This document shows, one piece after another, positions 6,465 to 12,303 of a stretch of 12,303 nucleotides of DNA (position 1 is its first letter; the number at the start of each line of letters is the position of its first letter). Both the position numbers and the translations under genes were made by a program. The notes under the pieces were generated by a model. The model saw nothing but the letters and a program-made list of their open reading frames with translations, made no database searches and was not told the DNA's origin. Source of the stretch: Gammaproteobacteria bacterium (lineage in GTDB: Bacteria; Pseudomonadota; Gammaproteobacteria; GRL18). Where the stretch lies: contig WTAX01000415.1 in assembly GCA_013139395.1 (NCBI GenBank), forward strand, positions 1 through 12,303, in the 5' to 3' direction.

Positions 6465-7085
6465 TTATCCTGGATAAACAATACTGGCAAATTTATTGAC
6501 TTCTGCCGCCGCCTTTCCCTTGGGTTCAAGTTCAAAAACAGCCAGGCCTTCACTAAACGAACGACGATATGTTGTTCTTTGATACAAACGAGTATCAATC
6601 AGGTCAATATGAGGCAGCATTTTCAGTGCATCTTCGGCTTCTCCCGTTTCACGAACACCTTTATGGGTATCTGCCCGATTAACGAAGCCTAACATTTGTG
6701 GCATATTCTTTTTTCCGCGTATATCTAAAACCATTTTTATAAAACGCTGTGTTGACCAGATATCAGCCTGGCTGGGTGGTACGGGCACAATAATTCGATC
6801 AGTTAAAGCAATCGCTTTCTTCATTGATTCTGTATCAGCAGTACCAATGTCAATTAAAATTTCTTCTTTATTTGAGTTTTCTAATTCATCAAGTGAATTA
6901 CTAATTAATATACGAGGTTCGTACTCATCTTCTTCACGAATATCGCCGACATCACTGAGTGTTGCCTGAGGGTCCAGATCAAAAAGTTCAACCTCATGAT
7001 CATTTAACGCCAGCCATACGGCCAGATTAAAAGTCACTGTACTTTTTCCAGTTCCGCCTTTGAGGTTCCCTACCACTGTGATCAT
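6465..7085 (-). CDS. Orphan ParA/MinD-family ATPase
   Basis: This compact 206-residue P-loop ATPase has the ParA-type deviant Walker A KGGTGKST (9-16) with both lysines, Walker A' in FDLDPQ (35-40) and Walker B ILIDIG (76-81). Such ATPases dimerise on ATP, bind the nucleoid or membrane non-specifically, and move or space a cargo through an activating partner. The short form without an N-terminal helix-turn-helix matches orphan ParAs that position protein complexes, and small plasmid types. No ParB gene or parS-like cluster is visible, and there are no replication genes. The next gene, 16 bp on, encodes a membrane-anchored TPR-like protein, the likeliest partner. AGGA seven bases before the ATG is a good ribosome-binding site. 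An intrinsic terminator lies just 20 bp upstream, so expression would depend on read-through from the sulfur-globule-like gene or on an unseen promoter. Confidence 0.9.
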   Translation of the reverse strand: MITVVGNLKGGTGKSTVTFNLAVWLALNDHEVELFDLDPQATLSDVGDIREEDEYEPRILISNSLDELENSNKEEILIDIGTADTESMKKAIALTDRIIVPVPPSQADIWSTQRFIKMVLDIRGKKNMPQMLGFVNRADTHKGVRETGEAEDALKMLPHIDLIDTRLYQRTTYRRSFSEGLAVFELEPKGKAAAEVNKFASIVYPG

Positions 7086-7104
7086 ATAAAATTCCTATAC
7101 AGAG

Positions 7105-7143
7105 AAAAACTTAACTCCTCTCATTACAGAAAAAGGAGTTAAG
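7105..7143 (-). terminator. Intrinsic terminator/attenuator between sulfur-globule-like gene and parA
   Basis: CTTAACTCCT (7110-7119) and AGGAGTTAAG (7134-7143) form a perfect 10-bp stem with a 14-base loop. On the minus strand the stem is followed by TTTTTCTCT. It begins 20 bases past the stop of the sulfur-globule-like gene and ends about 20 bases before the parA ATG. It would end most transcripts of the small secreted protein and let only a fraction into parA. Confidence 0.8.
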
Positions 7144-7163
7144 ATTTATAGAGCAATTAATAT

Positions 7164-7604
7164 TTATTTTGCTGCTGGTGCTGGTGCAGGCTGTGCAACT
7201 GGAGGGCGACCATATGGACCATAGCCATAAGGTCTATAACCGCCATAACCACTATTATTCATGTAACGTTGATCACCATAACCCTGGAAGCGATTGTCCC
7301 AGTTATTATAGCCGCTGCCATAACCACGACCAGAAGCAGAGCCACGAGTATTAGCATTGCCACGTCCTCTCGCCCTTGATTTTATTGTAATTTCAATGTC
7401 ACCATCCATGTCTGCATCACCAGAACCATCTCCCCAGCCATTACCATAGCCGCTTCCATAAGCATTATTGTTCCAATTATTATTACCATAACCATTCCAA
7501 TTGGTGTTGCTATTTCCATCATCCCAAAAGGCACTGGCTTGTATTGGTATAATAACTGCACCTACAACAATTGCAGCAGCTAACGCTTTTGATACATACT
7601 TCAT
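7164..7604 (-). CDS. Secreted Gly/Tyr/Asn-rich protein, sulfur-globule-protein-like
   Basis: This 146-residue exported protein has a signal peptide, residues 1-25, with a Lys start, a hydrophobic core and an ASA cleavage site before F26-W. The mature part is rich in Gly, Asn, Tyr, Trp and Arg: NWNGYGNNNW-type repeats (about 35-60), an acidic-to-basic core (DADMDGDIEITIKSRARGRG, 63-82), then YGYGPYG repeats and a Pro/Ala tail (134-146). Composition, size and export resemble the sulfur globule envelope proteins (Sgp) that coat periplasmic sulfur in purple and other sulfur oxidisers. This is recalled resemblance and needs a search. I chose the ATG at 7604, with GGAG six bases upstream, over the in-frame GTG at 7616, which lacks a ribosome-binding site. 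It has its own TATAAT promoter and a strong terminator, fitting an abundant structural protein. An alternative is an unrelated Gly-rich envelope protein. Confidence 0.75.
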   Translation of the reverse strand: MKYVSKALAAAIVVGAVIIPIQASAFWDDGNSNTNWNGYGNNNWNNNAYGSGYGNGWGDGSGDADMDGDIEITIKSRARGRGNANTRGSASGRGYGSGYNNWDNRFQGYGDQRYMNNSGYGGYRPYGYGPYGRPPVAQPAPAPAAK

Positions 7605-7628
7605 AATACGCTCCACTTGATAGTTTGT

Positions 7629-7667
7629 TGTCCCTTATTATTATACCGACAAACGAAATTGGGACAT
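7629..7667 (-). promoter_or_regulatory. TATAAT promoter of the sulfur-globule-like gene, flanked by inverted arms
   Basis: On the minus strand a perfect TATAAT (7645-7640) has ATGTCC (7667-7662, 3/6) 16 bases upstream. Transcription would start near 7634, leaving a leader of about 30 bases with GGAG before the ATG. The arms TGTCCC (7629-7634) and GGGACA (7661-7666) sit at the start point and the -35 box, with centres 32 bp apart, about three helical turns. They may be paired operator half-sites. Confidence 0.5.
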
Positions 7668-7711
7668 TATTCATTTGTCTAAGGTAATTGCTAACAGGAA
7701 TAAATAGATAG

Positions 7712-10700
7712 TTAATCTTCGCCTAAACCACCTTTTAACTGTATTCCTCGACGCCCTTTCTTCTTAACCGTTTTCTTAACGGTACTTGATGTTTGTTTAT
7801 CATCTGAAGGTGCTGGTTTTTTACTCGTGGCCGATTGCTTTTTTACTGTTTTTTTCTTTACTACAGTTTTTTTCTTAACAACTGATTTTTTCTTTACTGC
7901 TGTTTTTTCTTCTGCTTGTGTCGTTTCAGCAGGTATAACTTTAGAATCGGATGTCTCAACCTTTTCTGGCCTGGATGCATCTGCTTTAGCAATATTTTCA
8001 GTGACCACCGGTTGTGAGTCTTTCTCTTCTACTTTATCAACCTTTGGGGCTACTATTACTTCTGGCTCTTTTTCTGTAACAGTAGTTGCAGCTGCAGGTT
8101 TACTTGCCGCAGGCACTGATTTTTCAACCGGTTTGGAAGTTGGCACTGCTGTAGTTTCAGGGGTCGTTGTTTTAGGTGTAGTTGATTGTGGTGCCACATC
8201 AGCTTTTTTATTCCGTTTAAATGCTAATGTATAAAGTCCCTGAAGACTCCACCAGACAACCTGAACTACAGTGACGATAATGGTATAAGTACTAAATAAA
8301 ATCTTGGCGATAACACTGCCGCCAGAAGAACTGCTTCCTTTTGGCTTGTCTTTATCTTCCACACAATCCTGATAATCCGGGTGATCTTCACGCATTACAT
8401 CACAAAAGGCACTACGTGCACTATAACAACCCAGAGGAATAACAATCAGCGTTAAAATGGTTGACACAAAAACGCCAAACATCAGTGAAACAGCCATACC
8501 CTTGAAAATGGGGTCCATTAAAATTGCCATAGAACCCACAACAAGTGCTAAAGCGGTAATAACAATAGGTCGTGTTCGAGTAATACAGGCCATAATAATA
8601 GCTTCTTTGACTTCAACACCACGACTAATTTCCTGTCGAGAGTAGTCAACCAACAAGATTGAGTTACGCACAATAATACCGGCCAGTGCGATAAAGCCGA
8701 TCATTGAAGTCGCTGTAAACTCTGCACCCATAATAGCATGGCCAGGAATAATCCCGACCAGTGTTAACGGGATGGGTGAGATAATAACGGCTGGTAATCT
8801 AAAGTTACCAAACTCCCAGACCACCAGCATATAAATAAGAATAATTGCAACACCAAATGCCAGTCCCATATCACGGAAAGTCTCATAGGTAACCGTCCAT
8901 TCACCAGTCCATTCAAAACCAGAAAATTTATGCATATCAGATGCGGCTGGAGGTCCCATCAAAGTACCTGACAGTTGTTCGTTACGAGGTCCGAAATTCT
9001 CTTCAAGAGCAAGCATATCACCCACTTCAAAAATACCATAAATAGGAGCTGCAAACTCACCAATGACTTCACCGATCACATACTCAACAGCTCTTAAGTC
9101 TTTATGATAAATAACCGCTTCTTTAGAACCCTTAATAAAGACTCCCAGTTCTGCCAGAGGCACACTAGTGCCTTGCATAGTAGGAACAGGCAATTGACTC
9201 AAATTATTAAAGTTAGCACGAATATCCAGAGGTACCTGTAAAACAATCATGGTCGCTTCAAGTATTGAACCATCTTTAATATCACCCAGAACAAAGCCGC
9301 CCATGGCCATTTCTAATGATGTATTAATAGCATCGACACTGACACCCGCACGAATGGCTTTTTCACGATTGACTCTGAAATTCCATATTTCATAAGGCTT
9401 CTGAATATAATTATCAACATCAGTAATAGTATCTGCCTGTTTAAATAATTCCGTTAACTGCATAGCGACTTCATGTCGTTCATGAGCAGTTGGACCATAG
9501 ACTTCAGCAACCATTGTCTGCAACACAGGAGGACCTGGCGGCATTTCGACAATCTGAAACTTTGGCTTAGAGAGTTCTGTATACGTGCCCGCTTTAACTT
9601 TTTTAGCGACTAATTCCGTTAACATTTCCCTTACTTCCAGGGCAATCTCATGGCTGCTTCGATCACGCTCTTTCTTATGTAGTAACTGGACATTCAAATC
9701 CGCCTGCCAGGGCTGTTGACGTAAATAGTAATGGCGCACCAGACCATTAAAATCATAGGGTGATGCCGTACCGACATAAGACTGAATGGCAGTCACTTCT
9801 GAGATTTTTCTCACTTCTTCAGCGAACTGACGGGTCAGATTGGCTGTTATTGGTAACGAAGTCCCCTCAGGGAAGTTAATAACAACATTAAAAACAGCCT
9901 TATTATCCAGAGGCATCATTTTCACTTTCACCGATTTAAAATAGAACAGGCTGCAGCAGATAAAGAAAATAACAAACAGGGAGATAAGAAAACTATTGCC
10001 CGCAAACTTACTATCAATAAGAGGATTTAGAATACCCCGATAAAAACCATCCAGACGCTTGACTGTTTTATGCTCTGACTCTTCCATTTCATGCAAAGAA
10101 TCCATAGCCGGCTTGAAGCGGATAGCCAGATAGGGTGTGAAAGCAAATGCAGCAAATAAGGAATACAACATAGCGACAGAGCCCAGAGCTGGAATCGGCT
10201 CCATATAGGGACCCATCATACCGCGCACCATACCCATGGGTAATAAGGCTGCAATTACTGTAAAAGTAGCCAGAATAGTTGGATTACCCACTTCTCTGAC
10301 CGCATCAATTGAAGTGCTGTCAGAAATCTCACCATCCATTGCCCAGCGGCGATACATGTTTTCAACCACAACAATGGCATCATCAACTAAAATACCAATG
10401 GAAAAAATTAATGCAAACAGACTTACCCTGTCAATGGTATAACCCATAATCAGCGCAAAGAAAGTAGTCACAAGAATTACATTAGGAATAACAATAAAAC
10501 AAACTAATGCAGCGCGCCAGTTCAAAAACCAGAAAATAAGAATCGACACCGCGACTGTCACCAGCACCAGCTTGAACATCAGTCCATTCACTTTATCCTG
10601 TGCAGATTTACCATAATTACGAGTGACACTGATTTCAACATTACTGGGGATTAATCGCCCTTTCATTGAGTCAACACGATTTAGAACATCTTCAACTACG

Positions 10701-11650
10701 CTGACTCCATTGGTACCACTTTTTTTAGCGATCGCCAATGTCACAGCCGGCGTACCATTAGCTGCCTTTTTTTCTGTTGAAGCAGCTCCGGTATAAAAAT
10801 TAACAAATTTATGTGCTTCACCCGGCCCATGAATGACATCAGCTACATCTCGCACGTAGACTGGATTACCATCATGCATGGCCACAACCAGACGTTCGAC
10901 ATCTTCTGAGTTTCGTAAGAAAGAACCCGTATAAAGGTTAAAGCTGCTGTCACCCGACTCAATTGAACCCACTGTTTTTTCACTATTGGCTGTCATAATA
11001 GTGCCGGCAATCTGCTCCAGAGTAATGCCGTAACCAGCCAGACGCTCTGGCTTAACTTCAATTCTTAATTGTTCCTGACGGCCGCTGATAACAAAACTTT
11101 GGCTGGTTTCAGGAATTTCTTTTAACTCCTGCATAACATCCAATGCAATAAGTCGCAGAGCTGCATCATCAAGGCTGTCAGACCATAGAGTCAAAGCCAC
11201 CATTGGTACATCATCAACCCCTTTGGGTTTAACCAGAGGCTGGGATACACCCGGGGGGATCATATCCATATTCGATTGTAGTTTGTCATACAATTTAACC
11301 AGTGAGGGTCCCATTTCTTCACCGACCTCAAATTGTACAGTCACTATAGCCTGATCTCGCTGAGAAGCTGAATAAACATGATCAACCCCGGGAATTTCAC
11401 TCATTATTCGTTCCAGAGGATCAGCAACGAGAGAAGCCACCTGTTCGGTTGAAGCACCAGGATAGCTGACAAAAATATCAGCCATTGGCACAGATATTTG
11501 CGGATCTTCCTGTCTTGGAGTCATCATAAAACCCGCAAAACCAATAGCAAATGTAGCAATGATAAGTAACAGGGTTAATGGTGAATGCATAAAGGTTTGA
11601 GTTAAATTACCAGCCAACCCCAAACCATGTTTATCTTTTGAATTATCCAT
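7712..11650 (-). CDS. RND efflux permease with extra helix and Lys-rich C-terminal tail
   Basis: This 1312-residue AcrB-type inner-membrane transporter is driven by the proton gradient. The first helix is at about 23-42, a large periplasmic domain follows, and TM4 carries the D423-D424 relay in ILVDDAIVVVEN. A second periplasmic domain lies at about 572-925. TM10 has GIIVRNSILLVDY (991-1003), with Arg where AcrB has Lys. Usual family length is 1020-1060; here residues about 1075-1312 are added. They hold three cysteines (1075, 1083, 1096), a 13th hydrophobic stretch (about 1113-1144), and a Thr/Pro/Glu/Lys tail with VKKK[ST]V repeats. The substrate cannot be predicted; heavy-metal (CusA-type) transport is unlikely from the overall resemblance to the drug/hydrophobe branch. 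It follows its adaptor gene by 93 bp. The ATG at 11650 has no clear ribosome-binding site. Confidence 0.93.
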   Translation of the reverse strand: MDNSKDKHGLGLAGNLTQTFMHSPLTLLLIIATFAIGFAGFMMTPRQEDPQISVPMADIFVSYPGASTEQVASLVADPLERIMSEIPGVDHVYSASQRDQAIVTVQFEVGEEMGPSLVKLYDKLQSNMDMIPPGVSQPLVKPKGVDDVPMVALTLWSDSLDDAALRLIALDVMQELKEIPETSQSFVISGRQEQLRIEVKPERLAGYGITLEQIAGTIMTANSEKTVGSIESGDSSFNLYTGSFLRNSEDVERLVVAMHDGNPVYVRDVADVIHGPGEAHKFVNFYTGAASTEKKAANGTPAVTLAIAKKSGTNGVSVVEDVLNRVDSMKGRLIPSNVEISVTRNYGKSAQDKVNGLMFKLVLVTVAVSILIFWFLNWRAALVCFIVIPNVILVTTFFALIMGYTIDRVSLFALIFSIGILVDDAIVVVENMYRRWAMDGEISDSTSIDAVREVGNPTILATFTVIAALLPMGMVRGMMGPYMEPIPALGSVAMLYSLFAAFAFTPYLAIRFKPAMDSLHEMEESEHKTVKRLDGFYRGILNPLIDSKFAGNSFLISLFVIFFICCSLFYFKSVKVKMMPLDNKAVFNVVINFPEGTSLPITANLTRQFAEEVRKISEVTAIQSYVGTASPYDFNGLVRHYYLRQQPWQADLNVQLLHKKERDRSSHEIALEVREMLTELVAKKVKAGTYTELSKPKFQIVEMPPGPPVLQTMVAEVYGPTAHERHEVAMQLTELFKQADTITDVDNYIQKPYEIWNFRVNREKAIRAGVSVDAINTSLEMAMGGFVLGDIKDGSILEATMIVLQVPLDIRANFNNLSQLPVPTMQGTSVPLAELGVFIKGSKEAVIYHKDLRAVEYVIGEVIGEFAAPIYGIFEVGDMLALEENFGPRNEQLSGTLMGPPAASDMHKFSGFEWTGEWTVTYETFRDMGLAFGVAIILIYMLVVWEFGNFRLPAVIISPIPLTLVGIIPGHAIMGAEFTATSMIGFIALAGIIVRNSILLVDYSRQEISRGVEVKEAIIMACITRTRPIVITALALVVGSMAILMDPIFKGMAVSLMFGVFVSTILTLIVIPLGCYSARSAFCDVMREDHPDYQDCVEDKDKPKGSSSSGGSVIAKILFSTYTIIVTVVQVVWWSLQGLYTLAFKRNKKADVAPQSTTPKTTTPETTAVPTSKPVEKSVPAASKPAAATTVTEKEPEVIVAPKVDKVEEKDSQPVVTENIAKADASRPEKVETSDSKVIPAETTQAEEKTAVKKKSVVKKKTVVKKKTVKKQSATSKKPAPSDDKQTSSTVKKTVKKKGRRGIQLKGGLGED
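7844..7897 (-). repeat. Three 18-bp repeats encoding VKKK[ST]V
   Basis: Residues 1252-1269 of the RND permease read VKKKSV, VKKKTV, VKKKTV. On the plus strand this is a thymine-rich 18-bp unit repeated three times. More VKK units follow at 1291-1298. The composition is histone-H1-like, and the repeat could expand or contract by slippage. Confidence 0.75.
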
Positions 11651-11751
11651 AGGATTAATATTACTCGTACTTGTTTATTATTTTCTACTCAGTTGTATTC
11701 ATTTGAGCACAAACTGAGCAGCCTATTTATACTGTAAAGTGAATTACTTTA
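11651..11751 (-). other. Adaptor-permease intercistronic region with two stem-loops
   Basis: CTCAGTT (11688-11694) and AACTGAG (11712-11718) form a stem that extends with one bulge through GT/ACA to a 12-base loop. TAAAGT (11735-11740) and ACTTTA (11746-11751) form a 6-bp hairpin over the adaptor stop codon. Neither has a trailing U-run. They are better seen as mRNA structures within the operon that could set adaptor:permease ratios than as terminators. The 93-bp gap has no gene. Confidence 0.5.
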
Positions 11752-12303
11752 TCTCTGCACCGGGCTTCCAGTTTTGAGGTGGGTGATCAACAATTCGATC
11801 ACCAGGTTTCAGACCGGAAAGTACTGTATAGGATTTACCCCCATCCACTTTTTTACCCAGACGAATAACATGCAGTTCAGCCATATTCTCATCATTCATA
11901 ACCAGAACACTGGGTAAGCTTCCCATATGCTTAAGAATACTGGTTCTGGGGATAATAATGGAAGTAGTTGGTTTGGAGCTTTTCACAGGAATGGCAACTT
12001 CAGCATACATACCAGGTACACCATGAGTACCAATTGGTAAATCAAACTTTACAGTCACTGTATGTTTGCTTTTGTCAGCAAGAGGATAAATTTGCGCCAC
12101 TTTAGCTGGAATCATCATGCCGCTCACATCCAGATAGGCTCTTACTGTATCGCCCACTTTCAGATAAGGAACTAACCTGACTGGTACTTCTGTACGAATT
12201 CGAATGTAATCGGTGTTGGCAAAAGAAAGCAACGGCATGCCCGGCTGGACAGTATCCCCAACTTCAATAAACTTTTTAATAATCATGCCTTTAAAAGGTG
12301 CAA
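11744..12303 (-). CDS. RND periplasmic adaptor (membrane fusion protein), C-terminal part
   Basis: The reading frame runs off the right edge of the window, so the N-terminus, with its signal peptide or lipobox and first half-lipoyl domain, is missing. About 186 codons are visible. They begin with APFKGMIIKKFIEVGDTVQP, the closing half of the lipoyl/barrel-sandwich domain. A beta-barrel domain follows (TEVPVRLVPYLKVGDTVRAY to VPGMYAEVAIP). The membrane-proximal domain ends in VLSGLKPGDRIVDHP and the stop at 11744. Adaptors of this type are periplasmic and join the RND permease to an outer-membrane channel, and the permease gene follows 93 bp later. The in-frame ATG at 12286 is internal, since the lipoyl sequence continues upstream of it. 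No outer-membrane channel gene is in the window. Confidence 0.92.
   Translation of the reverse strand, partial: APFKGMIIKKFIEVGDTVQPGMPLLSFANTDYIRIRTEVPVRLVPYLKVGDTVRAYLDVSGMMIPAKVAQIYPLADKSKHTVTVKFDLPIGTHGVPGMYAEVAIPVKSSKPTTSIIIPRTSILKHMGSLPSVLVMNDENMAELHVIRLGKKVDGGKSYTVLSGLKPGDRIVDHPPQNWKPGAEIK

Noticed and set aside
6465..7085. Plasmid or chromosome partition locus (parAB) or cellulose-associated BcsQ
   Set aside because: There is no ParB, no parS-like repeats, no replication genes and no cellulose synthase genes nearby.
7605..7616. GTG at 7616 as start of the sulfur-globule-like gene
   Set aside because: No ribosome-binding site precedes it, while GGAG is well placed for the ATG at 7604, which also gives a cleaner signal peptide.
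7617..7711. Intrinsic terminator after the RND gene
   Set aside because: The TGTCCC/GGGACA arms are 26 bases apart and no U-run follows; the region is better explained as the next gene's promoter.
7827..8234. 135-codon plus-strand frame rich in Phe, Thr and Val
   Set aside because: It is the mirror of the low-complexity Lys/Thr tail of the RND permease; the composition is an artefact of the repeat.

Overview
The window is an AT-rich stretch of about 12.3 kb in which every convincing gene is on the minus strand, so transcription runs from the right edge to the left. The gene families suggest a Gram-negative gammaproteobacterium: an RND pump with its periplasmic adaptor, a DUF6394-like membrane protein, and an exported Gly/Tyr/Asn-rich protein resembling sulfur globule envelope proteins. 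That last gene points to a sulfur-oxidising lineage, free-living or symbiotic. The species cannot be named from the sequence, and there is no rRNA, tRNA, transposase, phage gene or CRISPR array.

In transcription order: (1) the C-terminal part of an RND periplasmic adaptor (11744-12303, cut by the window edge) and a 1312-residue RND permease (7712-11650). The permease carries an unusual C-terminal extension: an extra hydrophobic helix followed by a low-complexity, lysine-rich tail. (2) A small secreted sulfur-globule-like protein (7164-7604) with its own TATAAT promoter, closed by a clear intrinsic terminator. (3) An orphan ParA-type ATPase (6465-7085) and, 16 bp later, a single-pass membrane protein with eight tandem hexapeptides and a C-terminal TPR-like region (5207-6448). 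(4) A 309-bp AT-rich gap full of inverted repeats. (5) A small single-pass protein with a long coiled coil (4292-4897). (6) A dynamin/EHD-like GTPase with two membrane helices (2649-4151), ended by a strong terminator. (7) A two-gene operon of a DUF6394-like four-helix protein (2041-2424) and a two-helix potassium channel with tandem RCK domains (125-2017). The last 124 bp hold two palindromes.

How the genes may work together: the adaptor and permease make an efflux system that would need an outer-membrane channel encoded elsewhere. The four genes from ParA to the GTPase look like envelope-organisation genes: a surface-moving ATPase, two membrane-anchored coil/TPR proteins with predicted periplasmic domains, and a membrane-remodelling GTPase. 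Because they sit next to a sulfur-globule-like protein, a speculative reading is a system that positions or organises periplasmic globules or their membrane sites. The channel operon would handle potassium flux. The GTPase and channel operons share an 11-base extended -10 promoter element, which hints at co-regulation.

Product calls for the channel, RND pump, ParA and dynamin-type GTPase rest on visible motifs. The DUF6394 and sulfur-globule assignments rest on recalled family resemblance. The two coil/TPR proteins have no recognised function. All promoters and operators were found by eye.
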